Shown here in pieces: positions 24,884 through 33,687 of a DNA stretch of 64,000 bases. The notes below the pieces were generated by a model. It was not told the origin of the DNA, did not search any database, and saw nothing but the letters and a program-made list of their open reading frames with translations. A program made the translations under genes and the position numbers. Where the stretch lies: the NCBI RefSeq assembly GCF_014641695.1, contig NZ_BMIF01000014.1, positions 34,999-98,998 of the forward strand, written 5' to 3'. The stretch is from Nitratireductor aestuarii. Lineage in GTDB: Bacteria > Pseudomonadota > Alphaproteobacteria > Rhizobiales > Rhizobiaceae. Each line of letters starts with the position of its first letter. Position 1 is the stretch's first letter.

Positions 24884-25815
24884 CCGCGTTTCATCCTTGG
24901 ATCGAACATGGGTTGGACGATGTCGACCAGCAGATTGAGGGCGACGAAGATCAGCGCGAGCACGAGGATCGTGCCCTGCAGAAGCGGGATGTCGCGCTGA
25001 AGAATGGCAGTGTTGAGCAGCAGGCCTGTGCCCGGCCAGGAGAAGACCGTTTCAACCAGGATCGAGCCCGCCATGAGGTAACCAAGCTGCACGCCGATGA
25101 CCGCTATGGCCGTCGGCGCAGCATTCTTCACCACATGCAGGAAGATCTGCGTCTGGGTGAGCCCCCTCGCCTCCAAGGCAGTGACGAATTCCTTGCCGAG
25201 CGTGTCGGCAACAAGCGCCCTGACCGAGCGCGTGATGATGCCGGCCGGCATGGCAGCAAGCGTAATCGCGGGCAGCACCATGAATTTAAGCCGCTCAGCC
25301 GACCAGCTTTCGCCGGCACCCATGGCTGGCAGCCAGTTCAGATTGACCGAGAAGATCACCACCAGAACGATTCCGAGCCAATAGTGCGGTAGCGAAACGC
25401 CCGAGATCGCGACGGCCGAGGCAATCTTGTCGATCGCCGTACCGTTCCAGTAGCCGGCAACCGTGCCGAGCAGCGTTCCCACGACCAGGCCGAGCACCGA
25501 GGCGATCAGCGCCAGCAGCAGCGAATAGGTCAGCGCATTGGCGATTTCGCTGACCACTGGTCGGCCCGTGGCAATGGAGGTGCCGAAATCGCCCGATACC
25601 ACGTTGGTGAGCCAGAGAAAGTACTGCGCCGGCAGAGGCTGATCGAGCCCGTACTTTGCCTTGGTTGCATCGATTGTCGTCTGATTGGCGTCGGCAGGCA
25701 GCACGAGCGACAGCGGATCGCCCGGAGCCAGATGCACCAGCAGGAAGCAGATCATGCTGACGGCAAGCGCCACCGGCACCGCATAGGCAACACGTTTGAG
25801 GATGTACACGGGCAT
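24880..25815 (-). CDS. Peptide-type ABC importer permease (DppB-like)
   Basis: A 311-residue permease with six hydrophobic segments; LVHLAPGDPLSLVLP near residue 27 and the EAA loop ALEARGLTQTQIFLHVVKNA are typical of DppB/OppB. AAGGAG precedes the ATG. It follows the binding-protein gene after a strong stem-loop and overlaps dppC by four bases. Confidence 0.92.
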   Translation of the reverse strand: MPVYILKRVAYAVPVALAVSMICFLLVHLAPGDPLSLVLPADANQTTIDATKAKYGLDQPLPAQYFLWLTNVVSGDFGTSIATGRPVVSEIANALTYSLLLALIASVLGLVVGTLLGTVAGYWNGTAIDKIASAVAISGVSLPHYWLGIVLVVIFSVNLNWLPAMGAGESWSAERLKFMVLPAITLAAMPAGIITRSVRALVADTLGKEFVTALEARGLTQTQIFLHVVKNAAPTAIAVIGVQLGYLMAGSILVETVFSWPGTGLLLNTAILQRDIPLLQGTILVLALIFVALNLLVDIVQPMFDPRMKRG

Positions 25816-25843
25816 GGAGCACGCTCCTTCCGGCTGGAGAAGA

Positions 25844-25867
25844 GGCCCGCCGGCTAACGGGCGGGCC
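25844..25867 (-). other. Stem-loop after peptide-binding protein gene
   Basis: GGCCCGCC (25844-25851) and GGCGGGCC (25860-25867) form a perfect 8-base stem with an 8-base loop, just after the binding-protein stop on the minus strand and before dppB. It probably stabilises the abundant upstream message. Confidence 0.6.
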
Positions 25868-25875
25868 AGTACTTG

Positions 25876-27507
25876 TTATTCCACGGTGACGGAGGTCAGG
25901 TCGGCGAACCAGTTCTGCGGATGCACGAAGCCTTTGACCTTGGATGTCATCGCGCGCGGCGCAACGTCATGCGCGACGAAGAGGAACAGAGCCTCATCGA
26001 CGAACTTTTCATGCATCGTCTGGATGACCTTGACCTGCTTCTCCGGATCAAACTCGTTGCGCACCTGATCGATCAGCGCATCCATTTCAGGATCCGAGTA
26101 ATAGCCCCAGTTCGTGCCGTTCGGTGGGATTAGGGTGCTGTCGACATGGCGGATCAGTGCGGTAAACGGATCCTGGCTGAAATAGGAGCTGTTGGTTACG
26201 GTAGCACCAGCCGTGCCCGGATCCTTCGCGCCGGCGCGCCAATTGGCGAGCAGTGCGTTCCAGTCGCGGACGTCGAACTCGACATTGATGCCCACCTCGG
26301 CCAGGTTCTGCTGGATGAGCTCGTTCATCAGCATCGGTTCCATCTGGCCGCCGCCGGATGGCGAGATGATAGCCTTTACAGAGATCGGCTTCTCGGACGA
26401 GACACCGGCCTCGGCCAGCAGCGCCTTCGCTGCCTCAGGGTCATACTTCACTTCGAACTCGGGATTGCCGAACCAGTTGCTGGTCGGTGGCACCATGCCC
26501 TTCGCCTCGACCATCATGCCACCCAGCAGCTCCTTCATGCCGGCGCGGTCGATCGCAAGGTTCGCCGCCTTGCGCACGCGGATGTCGGTCCAGGGCGAGC
26601 CTTCTAGCAGCGAGAAGTGCCACGGCCAGACATGCGGGTAGACGTTCGAGGTGATCTCGAAACCGGCGCCGCGCAGGCTCTCGATGGAATCCGACGGCGG
26701 CGCTTCGATCCAGTCGACCTGACCGGAACGCAGTGCGGCGACGCGGGCGGATGGGTCAGCGACCGGCATCAGCACCAGTTTGTCGAGCGTCGAGATGCGA
26801 TCCTTGTCCCAATATTCCGTGTTCGGCACGAGTACGGCGCGCTCACGCGGAACATAGCTCTCCACCTTGAAGGGTCCGGTGCCGGAGGGCGCCTTCAGGA
26901 ACTCGTCCCAGTTCTTGCCGACCTTTTCCCACTGGGCCGGGCTCGACATGACGATCCAGGCCATCTGGTACGGAATGAGCGCTTCCGGGGCTTTCGTCGT
27001 GATCTCGACGGTCATATCGTCAACGACCTTGTAGGTGGCGATCGACGGAATGCGCCCGCGACCCTGGGCAGCCTGACGCTCATCATATTGCGGTGCGTCC
27101 TTGTCGAGGATCTTGGCCAGGTTCCAGACGACTGCTTCAGCGTTGAAGTCCGAGCCATCGTGGAACTTGACGCCCGGACGCAGCTTGAAGGTCCACTTGG
27201 TCGTGTCTGCGGGATCCACGGACCATTCGGTTGCAAGGCCGGGTATCAGAGTGACGGGCTTGTCCGGCGAGGACAGGTCATAGCCTACCAGCGCATCAAA
27301 CACCGTATAACCCATGAAGCGCATGCCTTCCGCGCCCTGATCGGTCTGGCCATTGGGCAGCGGTATGTCGGAAGCGGTCATGGCGATGCGCAGGGTCCCG
27401 CCCGCAAGCGTCGGCGCGGACAGGCCCACCAGCATGGCAATAGCCGCGGTTGACATGAGTGCCGGCCTCAAAAGGCTGGTGCGAAACTTACGGCGGAGTG
27501 CGGTCAT
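25876..27507 (-). CDS. Peptide-type ABC periplasmic binding protein (SBP_bac_5)
   Basis: A 543-residue type 5 solute-binding protein. The signal peptide spans about residues 1-35 (basic ALRRKFRTSLLRP, hydrophobic core, ending TLAGG). Mature features include GYTVFDALVGYD and WTFKLRPGVKFHDGSDFNAEAVVWNL, standard for the family. ATG 27507 with GAGGGG upstream is chosen; the longer frame adds a non-signal extension. It is the first gene of the operon and lies downstream of a CATGAAAA/TTTTCATG operator. The ligand could be a peptide, opine or other amide; the hydantoin-racemase relative in the operon hints at a non-peptide. Confidence 0.9.
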   Translation of the reverse strand: MTALRRKFRTSLLRPALMSTAAIAMLVGLSAPTLAGGTLRIAMTASDIPLPNGQTDQGAEGMRFMGYTVFDALVGYDLSSPDKPVTLIPGLATEWSVDPADTTKWTFKLRPGVKFHDGSDFNAEAVVWNLAKILDKDAPQYDERQAAQGRGRIPSIATYKVVDDMTVEITTKAPEALIPYQMAWIVMSSPAQWEKVGKNWDEFLKAPSGTGPFKVESYVPRERAVLVPNTEYWDKDRISTLDKLVLMPVADPSARVAALRSGQVDWIEAPPSDSIESLRGAGFEITSNVYPHVWPWHFSLLEGSPWTDIRVRKAANLAIDRAGMKELLGGMMVEAKGMVPPTSNWFGNPEFEVKYDPEAAKALLAEAGVSSEKPISVKAIISPSGGGQMEPMLMNELIQQNLAEVGINVEFDVRDWNALLANWRAGAKDPGTAGATVTNSSYFSQDPFTALIRHVDSTLIPPNGTNWGYYSDPEMDALIDQVRNEFDPEKQVKVIQTMHEKFVDEALFLFVAHDVAPRAMTSKVKGFVHPQNWFADLTSVTVE

Positions 27508-27581
27508 TTTCTTATTCCCCTCTTTGCGGTCCTGGGTCGTGCCCATCCATAGGGTGATAAGCACCTTTCGTGCCATTTCTT

Positions 27582-27601
27582 CATGAAAATCTCTTTTCAT
27601 G
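27582..27601. promoter_or_regulatory. RpiR-type operator upstream of the peptide ABC operon
   Basis: CATGAAAA (27582-27589), TCTC, TTTTCATG (27594-27601) is a perfect 8-4-8 inverted repeat, 75 bases upstream of the binding-protein start. MurR/RpiR regulators commonly bind A/T-rich TGAAA-TTTCA palindromes. The same CATGAAAA half-site occurs before the adjacent rpiR gene. Confidence 0.65.
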
Positions 27602-27719
27602 GAAAATCAACAGGTTGGGATGCCTGCATGAGGTGGGCGTATCCTTTGCCGTTCAGCTTGTGATCGTTTCTTGGGCTGATCGCACCTTTATCGGCGCATT
27701 TCCAGGCAGTATGGAGTTG

Positions 27720-28565
27720 CTAAAGCTCACCCAGTTGGTCGTGCACAACCTCGATCGAGGACAGGCGCCGGCGTCCGGCCTTGCCGGAAAGCTCCACGAC
27801 GCGCGTCGCCAGGATATGGCAATAGGCCATCACCGGAACGTGGTTGAACAGCGGCCCCGGTGCCGGGGTCTGGCACTGCACGTGCCAGGCAACATCGCTA
27901 CGGCGTTCGAGGGATTCATCAGAGATCAGGAGGACAGTCGCCTTTGAGCGGATCACCTGCTCCAGCACCGCATCGAAAGAGGCAACGCGGCGACGCAATC
28001 CGAAAACGATGACGAGGTCGTCCAGACCAATACCGGCGAGGCTTTCGGCCAGCGTTTCGCCCGCACCCGGAAACACGGTGACGTTGTCGATCACCTGAAG
28101 CGTTTGCCAGCGCAGATAGGTAGCGAAGGACTGCGCTGTGCGGAAGCCGATGATCCAGGTCCGCCGCGCATTGATCATCGCCAGCGCAGCCGCGTCGATC
28201 TCCTGCATTGATATGGTGGCAAAAGTCCGCGCCATGTTCGCCTGCGCCTGTTCCAGGTGCGAGGCGAGCCGCTGGTCTGGCGTATCTGCATTGGCGGCGC
28301 CAAGGAATATGGCGGCACCGCTTTCCTTCTCGGCACGCACGCGACGACGGGCGTCGTCATAGTTGGCGTACCCAAGCCGCTGGATGAAGCGTGAGATCGT
28401 TGCGTTCGAGACGTTGGCCAGCCGCGCCATTTCGGAAGCGGAATAGCTGGCGATTTCTCCGGGAAAGGTGAGGACGAATTCGGCCAGACGGCGCTCGGCC
28501 GGGTGCATGTGCTGAAGCTCGTTGCGCACCCTGGTCAGGAAGGCTGGGTTGATATCCGGCGACAT
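27720..28565 (-). CDS. MurR/RpiR-family transcriptional regulator
   Basis: A 281-residue regulator with an N-terminal HTH_6 domain (SEMARLANVSNATISRFIQRLGY, residues 43-65) and a SIS sugar-phosphate-type domain at about 120-255. It is read in the same direction as the downstream peptide-type ABC operon, 212 bases away, with operator-like palindromes before both. In this family SIS domains bind phosphosugars, though many rhizobial members control amide or amino-acid uptake. Confidence 0.9.
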   Translation of the reverse strand: MSPDINPAFLTRVRNELQHMHPAERRLAEFVLTFPGEIASYSASEMARLANVSNATISRFIQRLGYANYDDARRRVRAEKESGAAIFLGAANADTPDQRLASHLEQAQANMARTFATISMQEIDAAALAMINARRTWIIGFRTAQSFATYLRWQTLQVIDNVTVFPGAGETLAESLAGIGLDDLVIVFGLRRRVASFDAVLEQVIRSKATVLLISDESLERRSDVAWHVQCQTPAPGPLFNHVPVMAYCHILATRVVELSGKAGRRRLSSIEVVHDQLGEL

Positions 28566-28604
28566 GGCGAATCCTCACGAGCGACCCTTTCCTGCCACCC
28601 CTAT

Positions 28605-28622
28605 CATGAAAAGATTGTTTCA
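28605..28622. promoter_or_regulatory. Possible autoregulatory RpiR site
   Basis: CATGAAAA at 28605-28612 followed by TTTCA at 28618-28622 is an imperfect copy of the operator at 27582-27601 and lies 40 bases upstream of the rpiR start codon. Confidence 0.45.
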
Positions 28623-28648
28623 CCACGTCCCTGGGTAGAAAATGCCGC

Positions 28649-28673
28649 TGTGGCGGCGCATGAGGCCGCCACA
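28649..28673 (-). terminator. Terminator of terC
   Basis: TGTGGCGGC (28649-28657) and GCCGCCACA (28665-28673) form a perfect 9-base stem with a 7-base loop; on the minus strand TTTT follows a few bases later. It lies 18 bases beyond the terC stop. Confidence 0.7.
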
Positions 28674-28690
28674 ACGCTTTCCCTGCAAGA

Positions 28691-29671
28691 TTAGGCCGCT
28701 TGATCCGCCTCTCGCGTCTTGAACAGCGAATAGACAATGCCTGTCGCGATCAGGCCGAGCGTAACGCCAAGGCTGAGCGCAGGCGGGAACTTGTCACCAT
28801 CAAGTACAAAGTCCGAGACGAAGATCTTCGCGCCGATGAATACCAGCACGGCGGCCAGCGCATACTTAAGGTAGTGGAAGCGGTGAACCATCGCAGCCAG
28901 CGCGAAGTAGAGCGCACGCAGGCCGAGGATCGCCATGATGTTCGACGCATAAACGATGAACGTATCCGTGGTGATGGCGAAGATCGCGGGCACGCTGTCG
29001 ACAGCAAAGACCAGATCAGCGAGATTAATCACCACGAGCGCGAGGAACAGCGGCGTTGCCGCCGTTACGAGCTTGCCCGTCTTGGGATTGACAGTCTTCA
29101 CGAAAAAGCGCTCGCCATGCTGTTCCTGTGTCACCGGCATATGCCGCGAGATGAACCGCACGATCGGGTTGTTCCCCACATCCATCGGCTCATCACCGGC
29201 AAAGAACATCTTCACGCCGGTGAAGATCAGGAAGGCGGCAAAGAGATACATGACCCAGTACGCCTCGCTCACGAGCGCGGCGCCACCGGCAATCATCAGG
29301 CCACGCAGGACGATGACGGCCATGATGCCCCACAGAAGGGCGCGGTACTGATACTTCGCGGGAATGGCGAAATAGGAGAAGATGAGGCTGATCACGAAGA
29401 CATTGTCTATCGACAAGGCCTTCTCGATAAAGAAGCCGGTATAATATTGCATGCCCTGTTCGGCTCCGCGGGCATACCAGATGCCAACGCCGAAAAGCAG
29501 CGCGATGCCGATGTAGAATGCGGATAGTTTCAGGCTCTCCGCTATGCCCATCTCGCGATCTTCCTTATGCAGGAAGCCGAGATCGAAGGCGGTAAGCGCA
29601 ACGACGAGGCCAAGGAAGGCCAGCCAGAACCAGGCGGGGGTACCGAGCCAATCGGCAAATAGAAATTCCAC
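28691..29671 (-). CDS. TerC-family integral membrane metal exporter
   Basis: A 326-residue TerC/Alx-type membrane protein with about eight hydrophobic segments. The family acidic motifs LTAFDLGF, SIDNVFVISLIFSY and NLADLVFAVDSVPAI are all present; such aspartates bind Mn2+ in characterised homologues. The start is GTG 29671 (giving MEFLFADWLG), with GAGGAG 7 bases upstream, because the family N-terminus begins there; the frame extends upstream to 29773 without similarity. Its leader contains two competing hairpins (see findings). Likely role is Mn2+ export or loading of exported metalloproteins. Confidence 0.88.
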   Translation of the reverse strand: MEFLFADWLGTPAWFWLAFLGLVVALTAFDLGFLHKEDREMGIAESLKLSAFYIGIALLFGVGIWYARGAEQGMQYYTGFFIEKALSIDNVFVISLIFSYFAIPAKYQYRALLWGIMAVIVLRGLMIAGGAALVSEAYWVMYLFAAFLIFTGVKMFFAGDEPMDVGNNPIVRFISRHMPVTQEQHGERFFVKTVNPKTGKLVTAATPLFLALVVINLADLVFAVDSVPAIFAITTDTFIVYASNIMAILGLRALYFALAAMVHRFHYLKYALAAVLVFIGAKIFVSDFVLDGDKFPPALSLGVTLGLIATGIVYSLFKTREADQAA

Positions 29672-29700
29672 GGGATTGCTCCTCACGATTGATGTTATCG

Positions 29701-29764
29701 ATCGGAACAACCGGGGATTTGGCGGTGAGCGTCGGACCACCACGGCATCGGATTGTTCCGATGC
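29701..29764 (-). promoter_or_regulatory. terC leader with two mutually exclusive hairpins
   Basis: On the minus strand, arms 29764-29757 and 29752-29745 form a perfect 8-base hairpin with a 4-base loop. The overlapping segment 29762-29753 (ATCGGAACAA) is also perfectly complementary over 10 bases to 29710-29701 (TTGTTCCGAT). The second pairing destroys the first and ends 16 bases before the terC ribosome site. TerC genes are often riboswitch-controlled, but the yybP-ykoY consensus is not evident. Confidence 0.5.
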
Positions 29765-29892
29765 GGCCGACATGACGTGAGATGAACTCCCGCCAGAGGG
29801 GCCCGGTCCGCTCTGGTGAGATAGAGAGCCAATGCGTCCAGTTCAATGGCTCGCGGAAAATTTGCCTGGCCGCTTCGTCAGCAGCCGGCAGA

Positions 29893-31200
29893 TCATTCAA
29901 GATCTGCCGTATGCTTGCGCCTGATGTTGCGGACAACCAGCCAGATGGCCAGCACGACGAAGGGCACGGCAAAGGCCAGAAGTGTCTTCGGCGGCAGCCA
30001 TCCGTCCACCTGCGGCAGGCCGCCCAGCAGATAGGACGCGAGCCCCACCACGTAGTAGGACACGGCCGCAACCGACAGGCCTTCCACCGTCTGCTGCAGG
30101 CGCAGCTGCAACCGCGCGCGATCGTTCATGGAAGCGAGCAGATTGCGGTTCTGCTTCTCCACTTCGACATCGACCCAGGTACGCAGAAGCTGTGTAGTGC
30201 GCGAAAGCTTGCGCGACAGGTTTTCCTGCCGATCCTGGACGGAGCGGCACGTGCGCATGGCCGGCGCAACACGCCGCGTCAGAAACTGCGCCCAACTGTC
30301 AGCGCCACCATAGGGTTGTTCCTTCAGCGCCTGCAAACGTTCACTGACGATCTCGTAGTAGGCGCGGCTGGCGCCGAAGCGGAAGAGGCTCGAAGCGGCC
30401 TGTGCCTCGAGTTCGGCGGCAAGTGCCGTCAACCGGGCAAGAAGAGCGTCGCTGTTGTCCCGGCCGGTAACGCGGATCGCCGCCGTCAGCTCGCGCAGAT
30501 CGTTTTCCATCTGCCGCAGCGGCCCCGAAAGGGAATTTGCCAGCGACAGTCCCAGCATGCAGAAGGTGCGGTAGGTCTCGATCTCGATCAGACGCTGGGC
30601 AAGTACGCCTCGCCGGCTCGCAGACAGGCCGTGATCAAGTATATACATCCGGGTGAGACCATCCGTATCCTGCCGGAAATCCGTGAGGATCGAGGCATTA
30701 CCGTCTTCAACCAGAGAGTGACAGAGGCTTTCGTGGTCGAGCCGGAAGTCTGGCGGAGCCGAGCCAGGTTCTGCACGCAGGATCTCAAGCCGTACACCGG
30801 ACATCAGCGGTCCGGGCGGGACGAACCCTTCGTTGAAGGGCGAGTTGCTCTTCCAATGCTCCCACGCGCCGAGCGAGGTCTCCCACGTATAGGTGGAGAA
30901 CTCACTATGCCGCTCCCAGTAGAGGGTGCCGGTGCCACAGCGCAGAATGTGGTGGCGCTCGCTATCGGCTGGCGGAGCCTCGCCCTGGCGGCTGCAAAGA
31001 TCGTTGATGGCTGCTGTGTCAGCGGCCGTATTGCCCCCGGTGATGAAGGCGAGCTGAACGAGCACGCAGGGTGAATCAAGAAGCGGCGGCGGACGCGAAT
31101 GCACCTCGGCAATCGCCGCGTTGCGGTCCGGATGCGCGGGAAAACCGGCCACACGCGAGATTTGTTGACTGGCAGAGATGTCGGTGGAATCGCCGGTCAA
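29893..31200 (-). CDS. DUF3422 family membrane protein
   Basis: A 435-residue protein of the DUF3422 family, common in proteobacteria and of unknown function. The opening has FPAHPDRNAAIAEVHSRPPP (near residue 20), the family signature. A long helical, partly coiled-coil region spans about 230-365, and two hydrophobic segments at about 375-395 and 405-425 anchor the C-terminus in the membrane. It lies upstream of terC in the same direction with 221 bases between; whether they are co-transcribed is unclear. Confidence 0.82.
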   Translation of the reverse strand: MTGDSTDISASQQISRVAGFPAHPDRNAAIAEVHSRPPPLLDSPCVLVQLAFITGGNTAADTAAINDLCSRQGEAPPADSERHHILRCGTGTLYWERHSEFSTYTWETSLGAWEHWKSNSPFNEGFVPPGPLMSGVRLEILRAEPGSAPPDFRLDHESLCHSLVEDGNASILTDFRQDTDGLTRMYILDHGLSASRRGVLAQRLIEIETYRTFCMLGLSLANSLSGPLRQMENDLRELTAAIRVTGRDNSDALLARLTALAAELEAQAASSLFRFGASRAYYEIVSERLQALKEQPYGGADSWAQFLTRRVAPAMRTCRSVQDRQENLSRKLSRTTQLLRTWVDVEVEKQNRNLLASMNDRARLQLRLQQTVEGLSVAAVSYYVVGLASYLLGGLPQVDGWLPPKTLLAFAVPFVVLAIWLVVRNIRRKHTADLE

Positions 31201-31544
31201 GCTTGGCTCCCAAGGATATGCACGACGTGAAGGCGTCGCTGTTGGATCCCTTATGTTTAACCCAGCGATCCAGCCTGCGCGAGTTGTTCTTCACGCATGC
31301 GACGATCCGTGCGCGGTAGCCTTGTTGAGACACAGACCACTTCGCTATTGTAACCCAGAATCCTCAGAGTACTGGCTGTCGGATCCTGTCCCTCACCATT
31401 TCCTTGACGAGATGAATAGTCTGCCGCATCTGGCAACAAGCGTGTTGTTTCGATTCCTGCAACTGCTGGTTTATGTATCCATGTCCTGAGTGGCCCGCGG
31501 GCTGCTCACTGCGGAGTTTCCATGCTTCAGGGCCTGCTCTCTCG
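31201..31544. other. Intergenic region without recognisable gene
   Basis: About 344 bases between divergent DUF3422 and MFS genes. I see no RNA gene, clear terminator or family-like reading frame. It presumably holds both promoters, but no convincing -35/-10 pair stands out. Confidence 0.5.
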
Positions 31545-32741
31545 ATGAACCGCTTATTCTCCCCCGCCTTCTGGGTCGGCTTCACCATGGTCGTTGGCAT
31601 GATGGGGACAGCGCTCATCACTCCGCTCTATGGCATATACAGGAATGCCTGGAATCTGCGTCCGAGCGACATCACCCTGACCTATGTGGTGTACATGCTT
31701 GGAGCTCTGTTCGGGCTTCTGGCTCTCGGCCGTCTGCCCGACAAGCTCAGTCACCGCCTTCTGCTCATTGGCGCGATAGCGACCTCGACGCTTGGCACAT
31801 TGCTCAGCATGCTCGCATCGGGTCTGTCGACCTTTCTTGTTGCACGGTTCCTGGTGGGTGTGGCGGCAAGCCTCATCACGATTGCTGGCGCCACCGCCCT
31901 GCGCGACACTGTCTCCGAGACGAGAAAGCCGAAGGTCCCGCTGATCTTGAGCCTCATCTTCGCAGCCGGGTTTGGAGTGGGCCCCCTGATCGGCGGCGCG
32001 ATCGGGCAATTTGCAGGCAACCCGCTGGTGATCGCCTTTTGGCCCTCCCTGGCTTGCGGCGCAATCGCGCTTTTTGGCCTGATCATGTTCTTCCCTGAGC
32101 GGGATCGCGCCACGGGCAGGGTCGCGCTCCAGGCAGGCGATTTCATCCCGCGGCTCACTCTGCCCGAGCCAGGCAGACGGCTCTGGTTCGTCCTGAATTG
32201 CGGCGCTCCGCTAATGGGCTTCACCGCATTCGGCTTCTATGCCTCGATGTCACCCCTCTTCGTCGAGGCAACGCTGCATATGACCGGTCCGATCGTGAGC
32301 GGTACGAGCTTCGCGGCATTTCTTGTGCTCTCAGCACTCCTGCAGCTGGTGATCCAGCGCTTCGATCCGGGTGTTACAATCCCTGCCGGCTTTGTCGCCC
32401 TCGCGCTCAGCTACGCCTCGGTCATGATCAATCTTGATCTGAATTCTCCTCTGATCTTCGCGGCGGGCGTCGTCCTGACGGCATTCGGGCATGGCTGTGT
32501 CGTTCTCGGCAGCATGCAAAGGCTGACGCGGGGGGCCTCTTCGCATAACCTTTCTGCGCTGACCTCCACCTATATGGTGGTCGGATATCTTTCCTCCGTC
32601 ATGGGTAGCCTGGGCCTTGGATGGCTCGCCAATCATCTTGGTGTTGGCAGAGCCGTCTTCGTTTTCGGAGGGGTGGTCATCGCAATCTGCATGGTGCTCA
32701 CCGCGCTTACGATCCTCTTCCGCAGGGTTTACGAGAGGTAG
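31545..32741 (+). CDS. Major facilitator superfamily transporter
   Basis: A 398-residue protein with 12 predicted hydrophobic segments and the MFS loop ALGRLPDKLSHR near residue 63, a variant of GxLaDrxGrr. A second copy of the motif lies mid-protein in weaker form. ATG 31545 is preferred because the first membrane segment starts directly after it; an in-frame ATG at 31473 adds a cysteine-rich tail, and neither has a clear ribosome site. It is divergent from DUF3422 and next to the IclR/pcaIJ module, so it may export or import an aromatic acid or drug. Confidence 0.82.
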   Translation: MNRLFSPAFWVGFTMVVGMMGTALITPLYGIYRNAWNLRPSDITLTYVVYMLGALFGLLALGRLPDKLSHRLLLIGAIATSTLGTLLSMLASGLSTFLVARFLVGVAASLITIAGATALRDTVSETRKPKVPLILSLIFAAGFGVGPLIGGAIGQFAGNPLVIAFWPSLACGAIALFGLIMFFPERDRATGRVALQAGDFIPRLTLPEPGRRLWFVLNCGAPLMGFTAFGFYASMSPLFVEATLHMTGPIVSGTSFAAFLVLSALLQLVIQRFDPGVTIPAGFVALALSYASVMINLDLNSPLIFAAGVVLTAFGHGCVVLGSMQRLTRGASSHNLSALTSTYMVVGYLSSVMGSLGLGWLANHLGVGRAVFVFGGVVIAICMVLTALTILFRRVYER

Positions 32742-32792
32742 TTTTCGGGCGGCGCACGGCGGCCACTGCAGATTTGGGGGCTCTGTCTGGTG

Positions 32793-33563
32793 CTACACCA
32801 GATCCAGCCTTGCTCTATCGGCCACCCGCTTCAGCATGGGCAGGATCTGCTCCACCAGCTGCGAAGCCGGGACTGACGCAGCCGGCGCGCCGATATTGAT
32901 GGCAGCCACCGTTTGCCCCCGCTTGTTCAGCAAAGGCACGGCGATCGAACACAGCCCCATCTCCAGCTCCTGGTCGACCAGCGCATAGCCTTGCGCCCGG
33001 ATGCGGCCGAGTTCCTCGATCAATTCGTCCATATCCGTGATGGTCAGCTCGGTATGCGGCTCCAGCGGAACATTTCCCAGAAGCTGGCGAACCTGCTCGT
33101 CGGGGAGTGCTGCGAGCAGCACCCTTCCCATGGACGAACAGTAGGCGGGGAGCCGGCTGCCCGGATTGAGGTTGATCGACATGACCCGGCGCTGCGAGGC
33201 TCGCGCGATGTAAACGATCTCGGTTTCATCGAGGACCGATGCCGAACAGCTCTGGCCGGACGTCTCGGAGAGCTCATCCAGATAGGGCTGCAGAACCGTC
33301 GTCAGGGTCGTCGCGGAAAGATATGACTGCCCCAGCCGCAGGATGCGATGTGTCAGCGCGAAGAACTTGCCGTCGTGCGTGGCGTATCCAAGCGTCACCA
33401 GCGTGAGGAGCAGCCTTCTGGCGGACGCCCTGTCGAGCCCGGTTTTCTGCGCAACGTCGGTGATCGACATGCGCCGGGCATCATCGCCAAAAGCCTCGAT
33501 GACGCTCAGGCCCTTGGCGAAGCCGCTGACGAAATCGGACCCCTTTTCCTCTTCATACTTCAA
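32793..33563 (-). CDS. IclR-family regulator (PcaR/PobR type)
   Basis: A 256-residue regulator: winged HTH at about 13-75 (ITDVAQKTGLDRASARRLLLTL) and an IclR effector domain from 80 onward. Length and the FVSGFAKGLSVIEAF opening match the PcaR/PobR/PcaU group controlling beta-ketoadipate genes. The start is an unusual TTG at 33563 with CTGGAG upstream; no in-frame ATG fits the family length. It is divergent from pcaIJ, with a long palindrome between them. Confidence 0.88.
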   Translation of the reverse strand: MKYEEEKGSDFVSGFAKGLSVIEAFGDDARRMSITDVAQKTGLDRASARRLLLTLVTLGYATHDGKFFALTHRILRLGQSYLSATTLTTVLQPYLDELSETSGQSCSASVLDETEIVYIARASQRRVMSINLNPGSRLPAYCSSMGRVLLAALPDEQVRQLLGNVPLEPHTELTITDMDELIEELGRIRAQGYALVDQELEMGLCSIAVPLLNKRGQTVAAINIGAPAASVPASQLVEQILPMLKRVADRARLDLV

Positions 33564-33581
33564 CGCGAGCCGCTCCAGGGT

Positions 33582-33616
33582 TGTGCGTTATACGAACAAA
33601 AGTCAAATAACGCACA
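33582..33616. promoter_or_regulatory. Operator-like inverted repeat between iclR and pcaIJ
   Basis: TGTGCGTTAT (33582-33591) and ATAACGCACA (33607-33616) are perfect 10-base arms with a 15-base spacer that contains ACGAAC. The position between divergent iclR and pcaI is that of the PcaR/PobR operator in related bacteria. Confidence 0.7.
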
Positions 33617-33687
33617 GCAGCGGTTGCTGCAATGGGCAGAGCGATCTATCCATAGCTAGGAAGTTTGTGTTGATCGGGAGTCTCTAC

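Noticed and set aside
29672..29892. A canonical yybP-ykoY Mn2+ riboswitch before terC
   Set aside because: The conserved loop sequences of that class could not be found, so only the competing hairpins are reported.
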